From SbD1 sp039679945 (GTDB taxonomy: Bacteria; Desulfobacterota; Syntrophobacteria; Syntrophobacterales; Syntrophobacteraceae): 64,000 nt of DNA. Of the stretch, positions 9,793 through 18,958 are shown piece by piece. Within the stretch, counting starts at the first letter, position 1. Each line of letters opens with the position of its first letter. Below the pieces are notes generated by a model that worked only from the letters and a program-made list of their open reading frames with translations, did not search any database and had not been told where the DNA came from. The translations under genes and the position numbers were made by a program. The stretch covers positions 3,096-67,095 of the forward strand of contig JBDKTY010000079.1 in the NCBI GenBank assembly GCA_039679945.1. Reading direction: 5' to 3'.

Positions 9793-10539
9793 TTACCATG
9801 GCTTTAATGTGAACGGACTGGCGGGCTTGACGATATCTCCCGGATGCTTGTTAGCGACCTGGACAAACTGTTCGGCCCATTCATCGAGAATGACATCGGC
9901 TTCCCCATACCAGGTGAGTGCCCTAAGGTTGACAGGCGCGACCTTTCCCTGTTCCCGATCCGCCGCCATGACCAATACCGTGCCCGTGTCCGTATCGACG
10001 ACCTTTGCTTCGAACGCCACGGTAGCCTTCGCCCCTGACTCCTTCGCCGCTACCCGGACCACCATGCCGGAACCGTAGGGACCGGCCATGGCCGCCGCTT
10101 CCAGGACGGGATTGCTGGGAACGAGTTCAGTGAGCGCCAGTTCCAGGATTAGTGAACCCGGTTCGGGTGTTTCCACGACTCGATAGAGTCTCTTGAGATC
10201 ATTCTTGAAAGCCTGCTTGAATTTCTCCTGCATGGAACGCGCGATGGTGCGTGTGTCCTGTTCCATATCCTGGCGGCGGAAATTCTGCTGCCACCAGTTT
10301 GCTTCCATGAGGTAATCGGTGTTCACTTCCTTGATGTAGATGGTCTTGTACTTGTCCCAGTCAACCTCCGACTTGACCCAGGCCTTGTTGAAGGGATAGT
10401 CGGTCCTGTTGGCCATCTCCTCCATGGGAACAAAGCCGACCCCTTGAGAAGGCTTGGCTTTCATCGATGAACAACCACTCAGCCCCACACTCGCCGCGGC
10501 CACCAGAAGAACCGCCAATCGGAACGCTTTCCAGCCCAT
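9793..10539 (-). CDS. Lipoprotein, DUF3313-like
   Basis: 248 residues with a type II signal peptide (VGLSGC lipobox, Cys at about residue 23). Mature blocks include VDWDKYKTIYIKEVNTDYL near the N-terminus and VAFEAKVVDTDTGTVLVMAADREQGK in the C-terminal half. The layout resembles DUF3313 lipoproteins: a periplasmic sandwich in which a 'Y..I.I..V' strand follows the lipid anchor and a 'D..TG' hairpin comes late. AAGGAA precedes the ATG. The gene stands alone between long spacers. Function unknown; the family match is from memory of its pattern. Confidence 0.72.
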   Translation of the reverse strand: MGWKAFRLAVLLVAAASVGLSGCSSMKAKPSQGVGFVPMEEMANRTDYPFNKAWVKSEVDWDKYKTIYIKEVNTDYLMEANWWQQNFRRQDMEQDTRTIARSMQEKFKQAFKNDLKRLYRVVETPEPGSLILELALTELVPSNPVLEAAAMAGPYGSGMVVRVAAKESGAKATVAFEAKVVDTDTGTVLVMAADREQGKVAPVNLRALTWYGEADVILDEWAEQFVQVANKHPGDIVKPASPFTLKPW

Positions 10540-10989
10540 TCTTGATTTCCTTTCCCGAGCAATGAATGAATAACCGCGCCTGCACCACCAACTCCGCCCA
10601 ACTCCTCCTGATTCACAATCACGTACACCAACACCTCATCGGATACCGTCCGATATCACTGAAGCACAAAAAGTTCGTCCAGGGAAAGCGAAAGAGATGC
10701 CGCCGGTCCGGGAAGAGCATGTATCCGGCACAGCCTTTCAGAAGTATCGATCACCAACTGATTGACACCCTTATTGTGTGATCGTATTCTGCCGCTACTC
10801 ATTACTGAAATCCGTGCCACTGCAGGAATCTTTCATCACTAAACCGGAATCCGTCCCTTCTGGGTTCCCGGATTGCGGCGCTCTATCCGGCTCGATTCGG
10901 GATTCACGCGGGAAGGCCGGGAAAGTTCCGCCGTGGCAGTCGGGATGCTGATTTTTCAGAAAACCTTTAACGAGAAAGGATGGACAGGC
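10540..10989. other. Divergent intergenic region
   Basis: This 450-bp gap lies between the minus-strand lipoprotein and the plus-strand LSm-like gene and must hold both promoters. No clear -35/-10 pair was found. The frame upstream of 10990 is open but has no export or domain sense and lacks a ribosome site. Confidence 0.45.
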
Positions 10990-11316
10990 ATGAAAAGTTC
11001 GATGGAAAAATGCACTCTGTTTGCCCTGCTCATTTTCACCGCGATTTTCGCATTCGGCCCGATGACAGACAGGTATGTCTCGGCCGCCGATAAAGAAACA
11101 GCACAGTTCAATGTAAACACATCCATGGTGGAAAACCTCACGACGCTCAAGGGCAAAGCAGTGACTATCTACCTGGCTTCGGGCCAGACGATTACCGGCA
11201 CGATTAATGACGTCAAAGGCAACCTTCTGCATCTCGGCAGGTTAAGTCAGAAAGATTTCTATGACGCCTTGGTTGCCGTTGACCGAATCTCTTCGATCGA
11301 GATGAAGGTCAGATAG
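10990..11316 (+). CDS. Small exported protein with LSm-like beta-barrel
   Basis: 108 residues. The start at 10990 is chosen because a signal peptide follows directly (MKSSMEKCTLFALLIFTAIF, cleavage near VSAAD) and AAAGGA lies upstream; the longer open frame has no such support. Residues 48-108 (VENLTTLKGKAVTIYLASGQ onward) show the Sm-fold pattern: a helix, 'GKxVTIxLxSGQTITGTI', 'NLLHLGRL' and a closing 'VAVDRISSIEMKVR' strand. Intracellular Sm/Hfq proteins bind RNA. An exported version probably uses the barrel for something else, such as oligomeric envelope scaffolding. It heads a plus-strand group with the mini-peptide, the Gly/Cys-tailed membrane protein and the radical SAM enzyme. Confidence 0.75.
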   Translation: MKSSMEKCTLFALLIFTAIFAFGPMTDRYVSAADKETAQFNVNTSMVENLTTLKGKAVTIYLASGQTITGTINDVKGNLLHLGRLSQKDFYDALVAVDRISSIEMKVR

Positions 11317-11326
11317 AGGAGTATGA

Positions 11327-11452
11327 ATGTTTCCACGCCGGATATTGCCGGTGCTTCTACTATTGATAAGTGTCACACCGCTTCGGGCATCGGCACGGTG
11401 CTTGCACCTTCATACGGCGCCAGCCGAAGGTTGCGGCGGCTGCCTATCGTGA
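11327..11452 (+). CDS. 41-residue exported peptide ending in CGGC
   Basis: This short frame starts 10 bases after the stop of the LSm-like gene. GAGGAG lies 5 bases before its ATG, a near-ideal ribosome site. Residues 1-23 (MFPRRILPVLLLLISVTPLR plus ASA) make a textbook signal peptide. The remainder is about 18 residues, with a CLHLH segment and the end AEGCGGCLS. I do not know the family. Candidate roles are a secreted metal- or thiol-active peptide, a modified peptide precursor, or a remnant of a longer gene. The cysteine pattern resembles the GGCGG tail of the membrane protein 160 bp downstream, which may be coincidence. Confidence 0.5.
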   Translation: MFPRRILPVLLLLISVTPLRASARCLHLHTAPAEGCGGCLS

Positions 11453-11609
11453 AAGCGATTGGGATGGGAGCAATGTGAGCAGAGCTCCCGCCGCCCTGTA
11501 GCCGGCAATCATTGTCACGGCTTCGGACCCGTCAGGGTACTAAGGCATTCCGTGCCGGTCGGAGTCATTGCGTTGTGAAGATATTCCCGGATCTGACACA
11601 GGATAGACC

Positions 11610-13274
11610 ATGAAACAATCCCTATTCGCCTGGATAATCGCTTTCCTATTCCTGTCGTGCCTGGCAGGCGGCAGTGAAGGGGCACCCCCCCCTTTGAATC
11701 CGGATGATTATTACCCGTTGACTCCGAGAGTAATGACATATGAGCATTCGACCAAGGGGACAAACGGTTCGATAACCAGGCAAGTTACAATTCAGGGACC
11801 ACGCATGCATAACGGGTCCGAGGTAACGCCCTCCGTGGTCTCGGGCCCGGACCTGAAGTTTCCGATTACCCGCTTTATCCAGCACAGGGCGGACGGGTTG
11901 TACATCGTTGCCTCTCAGGTTGGTGATGCCTCAACAAAGCTCGATGCCCAAATCCCCGTATTGAAGGCGCCGATCAGCCGGGGAGTTTTTTTCGACTCGG
12001 ATGTCAAATTTCCAGGCGGCGGCAATGCGCCGAACAGCATGCACTATACATATTCCATCGAAGATACGGATGAAACCGTGTCGGTTCCTTATGGCAAATT
12101 CAAGCATTGCATCAGGATGAAGTCGATAATACGAGGCGGGGAGACGGTAAACGAGGTTACTTCCTGGCTTGCTCCAAGAACAGGCCTTATCAGAAGTATC
12201 GAGATTATCAAATCGAACCGGAGGAGCGTAACCGAGACGGAGATGTTACTGCAAAAGGTGGATTATCACGCACCCGTGGAAGCTACGCGGGCATCCACCG
12301 GAGTCGGGAAAGAGGAACACGAAGGCATGGGATGGCTCACTGATAATTTCATCGCGAACATGAAAGGCGTCGATTTCCTGCTGTTTTATGTCATCACTAC
12401 CGTCGCGGCATTGCTCCTGGGGCGGTTCTACATTCGGAGCGCCGACTCGACCGGCCGGGAACTCACCCCGCCGCCGTCCAATCCCGATCCCTGGGAACTG
12501 GCATACCTGCGGGGAGGAGCACAGGAAGTCATAAAGCTGGCCACATTCAAATTGATCCAGGCGGGCAAACTGATAGCCGCAGGCAGGGGGATCAAACTGA
12601 TGAGGGTCGCCCCCCTCTCCGGGTCTTCGGAAATGACCGAAATGGAACGATCCATATACGAGGAACTGACCACCCCGCAAACCATACGCAGCGTCAGCAA
12701 ACGGCTTTCCTCAAGGTTCAGGGAACTTTGCTCTCCCCTGGAACAGCGTCTGCTTAACGACCGGCTCCTCAATCCACGGGATATGCTGGACAGGGCGCGG
12801 CTGGTGAGGAGAGTGCTCCTGTCCGTTATTTTCCTCCTGGGCGGCTACAAACTTTTCATCGCGCTGTCGCGGGGCCGTACCAATGTTATCTTTCTGATAA
12901 TTGTGGGCTTTCTGGGGATGATATGTGCCCTCGGCGTAACCAGGGCGCCCTTGCTCAGCAACCGGGGCCGGGAATATCTCAACCGGCTCCGGGTTAAGAT
13001 GCGGGGTCAAAAGGATACCATCTCCCCTCTGTCGGGAATCATGGACCCAGGACCCGATCTCGCCCTCCTCGTAGCGCTCTTCGGTTTTGGCGCGCTCCAC
13101 GGAACAGCCTATGCCGGGTACACGGACATGTTGGGCGATGTCCATTCTTCCTCCTCCTGGGATAGCTCCTCTGACATTTCCGGCGGCTGTGGCGGCGGGG
13201 CCGGGGGCGACAGCGGTGGTGGTGGGGGCTGCGGCGGCGGGGGAGGCTGCGGGGGTTGCGGAGGAGGCGATTAG
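11610..13274 (+). CDS. TIGR04222-like membrane protein with Gly/Cys-rich C-terminal tail
   Basis: 554 residues. Residues 1-25 form a signal peptide, possibly lipoprotein type (FLSCLAG). Residues 26-240 form an extracytoplasmic domain rich in beta strands. A transmembrane helix spans about 252-274 (DFLLFYVITTVAALLLGRFY). Residues 285-400 contain PDPWELAYLRGGAQEVIKLA, the pattern of the TIGR04222 domain, which in other bacteria is typically followed by low-complexity sequence. Hydrophobic helices follow at about 408-448 and 489-505. The last 40 residues are Ser-rich then almost purely Gly with four Cys, ending CGGGGGCGGCGGGD. The stop lies 5 bases before the radical SAM ATG, so the two are translationally close. 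The tail is a plausible substrate for that enzyme, but this is inference. Confidence 0.78.
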   Translation: MKQSLFAWIIAFLFLSCLAGGSEGAPPPLNPDDYYPLTPRVMTYEHSTKGTNGSITRQVTIQGPRMHNGSEVTPSVVSGPDLKFPITRFIQHRADGLYIVASQVGDASTKLDAQIPVLKAPISRGVFFDSDVKFPGGGNAPNSMHYTYSIEDTDETVSVPYGKFKHCIRMKSIIRGGETVNEVTSWLAPRTGLIRSIEIIKSNRRSVTETEMLLQKVDYHAPVEATRASTGVGKEEHEGMGWLTDNFIANMKGVDFLLFYVITTVAALLLGRFYIRSADSTGRELTPPPSNPDPWELAYLRGGAQEVIKLATFKLIQAGKLIAAGRGIKLMRVAPLSGSSEMTEMERSIYEELTTPQTIRSVSKRLSSRFRELCSPLEQRLLNDRLLNPRDMLDRARLVRRVLLSVIFLLGGYKLFIALSRGRTNVIFLIIVGFLGMICALGVTRAPLLSNRGREYLNRLRVKMRGQKDTISPLSGIMDPGPDLALLVALFGFGALHGTAYAGYTDMLGDVHSSSSWDSSSDISGGCGGGAGGDSGGGGGCGGGGGCGGCGGGD

Positions 13275-13279
13275 GCGTT

Positions 13280-14371
13280 ATGGCCGCCCTGTATAATCCC
13301 GGCAGTCTGCTCCTCCAGTGGCACATAACGGACCGGTGCAACCTCCGTTGCACTCACTGCTATCAGGACTCCTTCGCGGGCTATGAACCGGATTATGCGG
13401 GACTTCTCGCGGTTCTGGAACAGTACAAGGAATTGCTGATCTCCTGGAGGAGGCAAAAGGACCCTGTCACCGTCAGGGGCCATTTAACCGTAACGGGAGG
13501 TGAACCTTTTCTCCGCTCCGACTTCATGGACCTGCTGCACACCTTTTCTGTAAACAGGAACCTCTTTAGCTTCGCGATTCTCACCAACGGCAGCTTAATC
13601 GATCAGAGCGTTGCTTCGAGGCTCGGGAAACTGAGACCATCCTTCGTGCAGGTGAGCATGGAGGGGGGGCAGGAAACCCACGACCGCATACGCGGCCCCG
13701 GCGCTTTCCTGAAAACCGTCTCGGCCGTCCAGTGGTTGGTGAAAGAAGGCATCCGCACCTTCATATCTTTTACGGCCCATGGAGATAATTACCTGGAATT
13801 TCCGGTCGTGGCGGACATTGCCCGGAAGTTGAAGGCAGCGCGCGTTTGGGCCGACCGCTTCATTCCTCCCGCACCCGATTCCTCATGCGCAACCGGCGGC
13901 AACGGACCCCGCACCCTCAGCCCGACCGAGACTTTCCAATTCTTCCGTCTCATGCACCAGGCAAGGGACAAAGGTACCAGGAGCAACTGGTTCCGATTGC
14001 GTAAAACCGAGGTGAGCATGCGCAGGGGGCTGCAGTTCCTGGTGGGAGGCGGAGCGCCGTACCATTGCACGGCCGGTGACAGCCTGATCTCGATCCTGCC
14101 CGGTGGCGACGTCTATCCCTGCCGACGGATGCCAATTAAGGTCGGCAATGTATTAGAAACTCCCCTTGCCAGGATCTACCACGAAAGCCAACTCCTGCAC
14201 GCCTTGCGCGACAGGGACCGGGTCTGCGATGGATGCCGGATGTGCTTTTTTGCCCATGTATGCCGTGGCGGGCTGAGATGCCTCTCCCATGCCCTCACCG
14301 GCAGCCCCTTCGAAACAGACCCCGGGTGCTGGTTGCGCGAAGCAAACTCCGTATTGCATGGCAGGGCATAA
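13280..14371 (+). CDS. Radical SAM enzyme with SPASM-type C-terminal cysteine cluster
   Basis: 363 residues. The ATG at 13280 is preferred over an upstream TTG inside the previous gene because GGAGGAGG lies about 12 bases before it. The AdoMet-binding cluster motif is CNLRCTHC (residues 20-27), followed by TVTGGEPFLRSD. Residues 260-355 carry a SPASM-like set: CTAGDS, a GGDVYPCRRMP strand, then CDGCRMCFFAHVCRGGLRC and a final DPGCW. Such enzymes bind auxiliary 4Fe-4S clusters and usually modify ribosomally made peptides or proteins at Cys, Gly or other side chains. The immediate upstream partner has a Gly/Cys tail, making it the best candidate substrate. No maturation protease, PqqD-like chaperone or exporter is visible nearby. 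Confidence 0.9.
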   Translation: MAALYNPGSLLLQWHITDRCNLRCTHCYQDSFAGYEPDYAGLLAVLEQYKELLISWRRQKDPVTVRGHLTVTGGEPFLRSDFMDLLHTFSVNRNLFSFAILTNGSLIDQSVASRLGKLRPSFVQVSMEGGQETHDRIRGPGAFLKTVSAVQWLVKEGIRTFISFTAHGDNYLEFPVVADIARKLKAARVWADRFIPPAPDSSCATGGNGPRTLSPTETFQFFRLMHQARDKGTRSNWFRLRKTEVSMRRGLQFLVGGGAPYHCTAGDSLISILPGGDVYPCRRMPIKVGNVLETPLARIYHESQLLHALRDRDRVCDGCRMCFFAHVCRGGLRCLSHALTGSPFETDPGCWLREANSVLHGRA

Positions 14372-14404
14372 GCAAGAAGCAGCGTTGCAGCCGCTCATTC
14401 CAGG

Positions 14405-14440
14405 CCCGTTCCACCCTTCGACACGCTCAGGGTGAACGGG
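14405..14440 (+). repeat. Isolated core of the dispersed palindromic repeat
   Basis: CCCGTTCCACCC and GGGTGAACGGG pair around a short TTCGACACGCTC loop. It lies 34 bases after the radical SAM stop, where it could act as a transcription-terminating hairpin. Confidence 0.6.
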
Positions 14441-14616
14441 TGAATTCTCCCGCCGAACTGACGGGATGGATGATTTGGCCGGCCAGGTAGGTCTTGCTAT
14501 TACCGGCTCCAGAAAGCTGCTTATTGAGAGAGATACCGGAGCACGAAAAGACACCTCGTCTTCGATGCTCCACGAGCATTATCCCGAACGTAACCGGGTA
14601 CGATAAGCCTCACATC

Positions 14617-15378
14617 CTAGAACTTGTAGTTCAGGCCTATGTTGATGATCTGGGCCGTCGTTTTCCAACTGTATCCAACCTGAAACGGAGGCATTCCTAT
14701 GTTGGCATTGGCAACAGCGGACTCGCTTCCAAGATCCATGTACAGATACTCCGTCTTGACTGTCCAGTTTTTCGAAACGGCATATTCAAAGCCCCCGCCA
14801 ACCGTCCAGCCCACTCTCGTTTTGCTGAAGGACGCGGGATAAAATACACCTCCGCCCGCCCGATAGTCCGTATTGGCCGAGTAGGACACATCACCGTAGG
14901 CGAGGCCGCCGGTCCCATAGGCGAGCAATGTTGGCATCACCGTGTAGCCCAGCCGTGGGCGCAATGTCCCGAACCAGTTCGTTTCCTGGTGAGCGGTGAG
15001 GGCGCCCGAGAATGGAGCCCCGTTGTTCTGGGCAATTGGGGAGACGGTTTGGCTCCCGCTCATTCCCGACCCCGAGAAGTCGGCCTCGATTCCAACGAGG
15101 AAGCATCCCAATTGATAATTGTAACCGGCCTGAAGACCACCGACGACCCCGCTCGGGCCCGGACTCAGCTTCGTTGGCGCCAGGTTATTGAACTGGTCGG
15201 CGGTGGGCAGCGGTGAAAAGCTCGTATCCGCATTGCCCCAGCCGTAGCCAATGTGGGCGCCGATGTAGGGTCCGGTCCAATTGAAGGCAGGCGGATTCTC
15301 CGCGGCCAGGCCGGTCTGACTGAAGGTCAAGACCAGGGCCAGCGACACCAGAAACGGTATCCGTGACAGTTTCATCAT
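14617..15378 (-). CDS. Outer-membrane beta-barrel protein (OmpA/Omp31-like)
   Basis: 253 residues with a cleavable signal peptide (VSLALVLTFSQTGLAAE). Alternating aromatic/polar strands follow, including WTGPYIGAHIGYGWG near the mature N-terminus, VVGGLQAGYNYQLGCFLVGIEAD, NWFGTLRPRLGYTV, and a closing strand INIGLNYKF that ends in phenylalanine, as outer-membrane barrels do. The pattern fits the eight-stranded porin-like family seen in alphaproteobacterial Omp25/31 proteins. GAGGAA precedes the start; two adjacent ATGs (15378 and 15375) are both possible. It stands alone on its strand. The role is structural or adhesive by family; no ligand can be inferred. Confidence 0.87.
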   Translation of the reverse strand: MMKLSRIPFLVSLALVLTFSQTGLAAENPPAFNWTGPYIGAHIGYGWGNADTSFSPLPTADQFNNLAPTKLSPGPSGVVGGLQAGYNYQLGCFLVGIEADFSGSGMSGSQTVSPIAQNNGAPFSGALTAHQETNWFGTLRPRLGYTVMPTLLAYGTGGLAYGDVSYSANTDYRAGGGVFYPASFSKTRVGWTVGGGFEYAVSKNWTVKTEYLYMDLGSESAVANANIGMPPFQVGYSWKTTAQIINIGLNYKF

Positions 15379-15493
15379 CTTCTTCCTCTTTCTATCGAAT
15401 GGGGTGGATCTCGAATCTGTTTGTCGAGAACGCTCCCACCCGTGCGAGGTTTAAAGGGCCATGGACTTCCGGGACAGCTCGATTATATCTCTG

Positions 15494-17590
15494 TCACCCG
15501 AGAATACTGGCGCTCGCAACCGCTGATTTCATCCCCAAACCATCCTTGACCTTCAAGTAGACGGTTTTGCCCCCGGCCCCGGTGGTCCGGCCGAGGGTGA
15601 ACGACGGGGCCTTCGAGTAGGGCTGCCAAACGGCGCCACTGAAGGTGGGGGATTCACTGGCCTTGTAGTGGGTGGGAGTGCTGCCCGCCACGGTGTTGTT
15701 CAGGGTGACAACGCGGCTCGTGGTTTGCACGGCCCCGTTGTTGATCTTGAAAGAACTGATAACCGGCCTGATGCCGGCTATCTTTGCCCGCATTTTGGGA
15801 CTCAGTGTTACGGCGAGTTCCGCGTTATATACGCCCGAGACAGGATCCATGTTCGGTCCCTGCTGAACAGGGTTCTGGAATATCTGTTGGGTCGCGATCG
15901 CATACGAACGTGATATCCACGCGGGCGAGTTCGCCCCGTCCGTCATCGGTTCCGTATTGACCGCGGTATCGACGTCGAGCGCGAAGATTGAAATATTGTT
16001 GTCGCTGTTACGGGCGATCTCGATACGACGGAACTGCTGAGGGTAGTCCCTCAACGAGGGGGTCTCGACTTCCCAGAAACCGTACACGGGATCGCCGTTC
16101 GGCGCCGGCTGCGGAGTGATGGTGTTGCGGTGCACATGCCCCGAAAGCCACAGAATGAGGTTTTTGTAGGTGTGGAGTTTTTCGAGCAATTCTTCTTCAG
16201 TGACAGCGGATAACGGGGACATGGTTGCCAGGTATGAAGGTGGATCTGTCGGGGGGCACTGCGCATAGGCATGTATCGGGATATGCGCGCAAACGATCAT
16301 GAGTTGACCCGCTGCCTCGCCCGCGTCCAGCTCTCTTACAAGCCACTTGTAGCGTTTTTTATCGAGAGCGGCGGCGGCGCCGCAGAGGACCTTGTCTGTA
16401 TCGTCGAGGACAATGACCTTGATCGGAATATCCGCTTTCGGATGGAAAGAATAGCATGCAAATTCATTCTGCACCATTTCCTGCGTGAATCCGTGGCCGA
16501 CCGGATTGGTCCTGGTATCGAAGAATTCGCGCATCCATTGCTTCATCGAGAGTGACCGCCGATTCGGATCGGCATCGATCTGCGCCGGGGGTTCAGCTAA
16601 CGGCCCCCCGCCGACGAGCGTGCCGTACTCCGTCGAACCGTCAAGGACGCCCATATACCAGCCGCGCTCGTTGAAGAGTGCGTCGAAATTGGGGGGCAAC
16701 GAGAGTATCGGGCCTATGTTGAGAATGTTCGGTCCGACAAGGGTGTCCTTGATGTACTGGTTCACTTTGGCGGAGCCCATCCAGAACTGATCGTGGTTGC
16801 CGATGACCTGGTACCAGTTTATCGATTTGTCCAGTCCGGCGGCCTGGTATGTTTTCTGATAATCATAGGTTTCGTCCGTGTTGTTGAGTCCGGACCGGGG
16901 AACGATCCTGCGGCCGTCGAGGACGTCGATGTACCACCTGAGTTCGTTGTACTGAGTGTTGTTGGCGGCATCGCCAAGAGAAATGCCGAAATCAAACGGC
17001 ATCGTCTTGTGCACGGCATTGATCGTCTGCACGGCGGCATCGAGGACGTGAGTCGTATAGAGCATGATTGCCGAGTACGCCGAGGAATTGCCCACGGATT
17101 GGCTATCCGGTCCCGGTGTTTTGGGCTCGGGGAAAGTGTAGCCCAGGTAGCTGCACAGGGCCGGGGATTCCTTGTCGGTGATATGAATGTCGCTTATGGT
17201 GAAGAAAGACAAAAGCGTCGCCGTCGGTTGGGGTGTCATTGGTACAGTTTCGACATGTACTCCGGTCTGCAGGTCGGGGCGAACGTAATAGAAGGGGTCG
17301 CCGTCTTTCCACTTGCCGTAGTTGTTATCCGCGTATTCAGATACCTGCCACGGTTGAAGAGTCACGGCGTCAGGGTTGGTTTTCGCTACCGTCTTTTCAA
17401 GAGTCGTATAGACATCCGTCGCGATCGGGTACGTGGGCGTCTTTATTTTGTTCAATAGGCTCCTGATCACGGCGGGGTCTTCTCCGGAGGCAAGTGCCTT
17501 CTCCAGGCTCCCGAGGGTCGAAAGGTCCAGCCCAAGGGCTGCCGCGGAACCAACGATGTACTTCAAAATCTCCCTTCTTGAAACGCTCAC
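15494..17590 (-). CDS. Tat-type exported metallophosphoesterase (TIGR03768-like)
   Basis: 698 residues starting at a GTG with AAAGGA 6 bases upstream. SRREILKYIVGSAAALGL at the N-terminus is a twin-arginine-like export signal. Residues 125-540 hold a calcineurin-type phosphoesterase with all five blocks: SDIHITD, GDAANN, GNHDQF, AHIPIHAY and GHVHRN. The block LYTTHVLDAAVQTINAVHKT is typical of the RPA4764/TIGR03768 family. Residues 605-698 look like a separate beta-sandwich (VSSFKINNGA, FTLGRTTGAGGKTVYLKVKD). It probably acts in the periplasm on a phosphoester, possibly nucleotide or phospholipid. The neighbour on the right is 600 bp away. Confidence 0.85.
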   Translation of the reverse strand: MSVSRREILKYIVGSAAALGLDLSTLGSLEKALASGEDPAVIRSLLNKIKTPTYPIATDVYTTLEKTVAKTNPDAVTLQPWQVSEYADNNYGKWKDGDPFYYVRPDLQTGVHVETVPMTPQPTATLLSFFTISDIHITDKESPALCSYLGYTFPEPKTPGPDSQSVGNSSAYSAIMLYTTHVLDAAVQTINAVHKTMPFDFGISLGDAANNTQYNELRWYIDVLDGRRIVPRSGLNNTDETYDYQKTYQAAGLDKSINWYQVIGNHDQFWMGSAKVNQYIKDTLVGPNILNIGPILSLPPNFDALFNERGWYMGVLDGSTEYGTLVGGGPLAEPPAQIDADPNRRSLSMKQWMREFFDTRTNPVGHGFTQEMVQNEFACYSFHPKADIPIKVIVLDDTDKVLCGAAAALDKKRYKWLVRELDAGEAAGQLMIVCAHIPIHAYAQCPPTDPPSYLATMSPLSAVTEEELLEKLHTYKNLILWLSGHVHRNTITPQPAPNGDPVYGFWEVETPSLRDYPQQFRRIEIARNSDNNISIFALDVDTAVNTEPMTDGANSPAWISRSYAIATQQIFQNPVQQGPNMDPVSGVYNAELAVTLSPKMRAKIAGIRPVISSFKINNGAVQTTSRVVTLNNTVAGSTPTHYKASESPTFSGAVWQPYSKAPSFTLGRTTGAGGKTVYLKVKDGLGMKSAVASASILG

Positions 17591-18218
17591 AGGTATTCCT
17601 TTCCTTTATGGTCATTTTTGGATGATCCAGGGAAGACTATTCTCCATTCGGTTAAAGAGCCATTCGCCCATGTACGTCGCGCTCTTTCCCGCCAATTCCT
17701 TAAAACCAACGGCAATCAGAATGGTGGATAGGACAGTATTGGAGACCTGGCGCCTGAAGAGCGCTCGTATTCCCACGGTATTCTCCCGCCGCACACCCGG
17801 GAGAGTTCATTCACCCCGGTCATAGGCGGAAGGCCATCGTTTTTCTTTCCAATCCGGGGTCTATTTCCCAGATGCTTTGTGATACTGTTCGGTATTCGGA
17901 ATTATTCCAGTTTTAGTGAACACAATTCTTTGAGGAAGCGGCCAGTCAGCCTGGCGGCCCGACGCCTGAATGCCAATCGGCCATCGCGGCTGTTGACCGG
18001 CCTTCGTCCCGGTTACTTCTTCAACATCCCGGCCGGTGCGCAAGATTGTCGTTGTATCTTGATCCATACCGGCCGAGGATTGGAATTTGTCCTTTCGTTA
18101 GTCCCGGCGCATGGTGGTATACTGTCCGGGCGATGCCGTACTATGGGACATCATTCCGGAGAACCGCGCCCTGGACCAGGGCGATCCACGAAACACAAGC
18201 CAGCGGAAGGAGTCTAGT
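17591..18218. other. Divergent intergenic region
   Basis: This 628-bp gap lies between the metallophosphoesterase and DJ-1-like genes. A 60-codon minus-strand frame at 17612-17794 has a hydrophobic patch but no start signal or known domain. Nothing else is recognised. Confidence 0.45.
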
Positions 18219-18800
18219 ATGAGTGTGAAGAAAATTCTGATGCTCGTGGGAGACTTTGTAGAGGACTATGAAGTGATGGTGCCCTTCCAGGCGCTCCTGA
18301 TGGTGGGCCATGTGGTCCACGCGGTCTGCCCCGGCAAGAAGTCGGGCGAGACAGTGCGCACAGCGGTGCACGATTTCGAGGGGGACCAGACCTATAGTGA
18401 AAAGCCCGGCCACAACTTTACGCTGAATGCCACCTTCTCCGAGGTGAGGGCCGAAGACTACGACGCGCTTGTCATCCCGGGCGGACGCGCACCCGAGTAC
18501 ATTCGGCTGAACGAGACGGTGCTGAAGATAGTAAAACACTTTTCGGATGCCGACAAACCTATCGCGGCGATCTGCCACGGCGCGCAACTGCTTGCCGCGG
18601 CCGGAGTCATCGAGGGCAAGGCATGCTCAGCCTATCCCGCCGTGGGACCGGATGTAAATCGCGCGGGCGGCAAGTACGTGGACATCCCTGTCGACAAGGC
18701 AAATGTGGACGGCAAACTCGTCACCGCTCCGGCCTGGCCCGCTCATCCCGATTGGCTCGCCAAATTCCTGCGGGTGCTGGGGACAAGGATTGAACCGTAG
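18219..18800 (+). CDS. DJ-1/PfpI family protein
   Basis: 193 residues. The start at 18219 is fixed by AAGGAG with a 6-base spacer; the open frame extends further upstream without support. The family features are an N-terminal KKILMLVGDFVEDYEVMVPF strand-helix, a DALVIPGGRAPEY block, and the nucleophile elbow AAICHGAQLLAAAG with the conserved cysteine (about residue 115). Members include glyoxalase III-like deglycases, proteases and stress proteins that act in the cytoplasm on reactive carbonyls or unknown ligands. The gene is separated from the next by 158 bp and transcribed in the same direction. Confidence 0.9.
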   Translation: MSVKKILMLVGDFVEDYEVMVPFQALLMVGHVVHAVCPGKKSGETVRTAVHDFEGDQTYSEKPGHNFTLNATFSEVRAEDYDALVIPGGRAPEYIRLNETVLKIVKHFSDADKPIAAICHGAQLLAAAGVIEGKACSAYPAVGPDVNRAGGKYVDIPVDKANVDGKLVTAPAWPAHPDWLAKFLRVLGTRIEP

Positions 18801-18958
18801 TATCAAGATGTGAGCCATCTCGGGATTCACGCTCGGGAAGCCGCCTTATGCTAGCGCTCACGCTTCGCCGCCGGTCGTGGGCGAACCATTACCAATCGAA
18901 CCTGACTCTATTGTGCCTGCCACTCACCTGTGCCGCTACTGTAAAAGGAGCAGTCATT

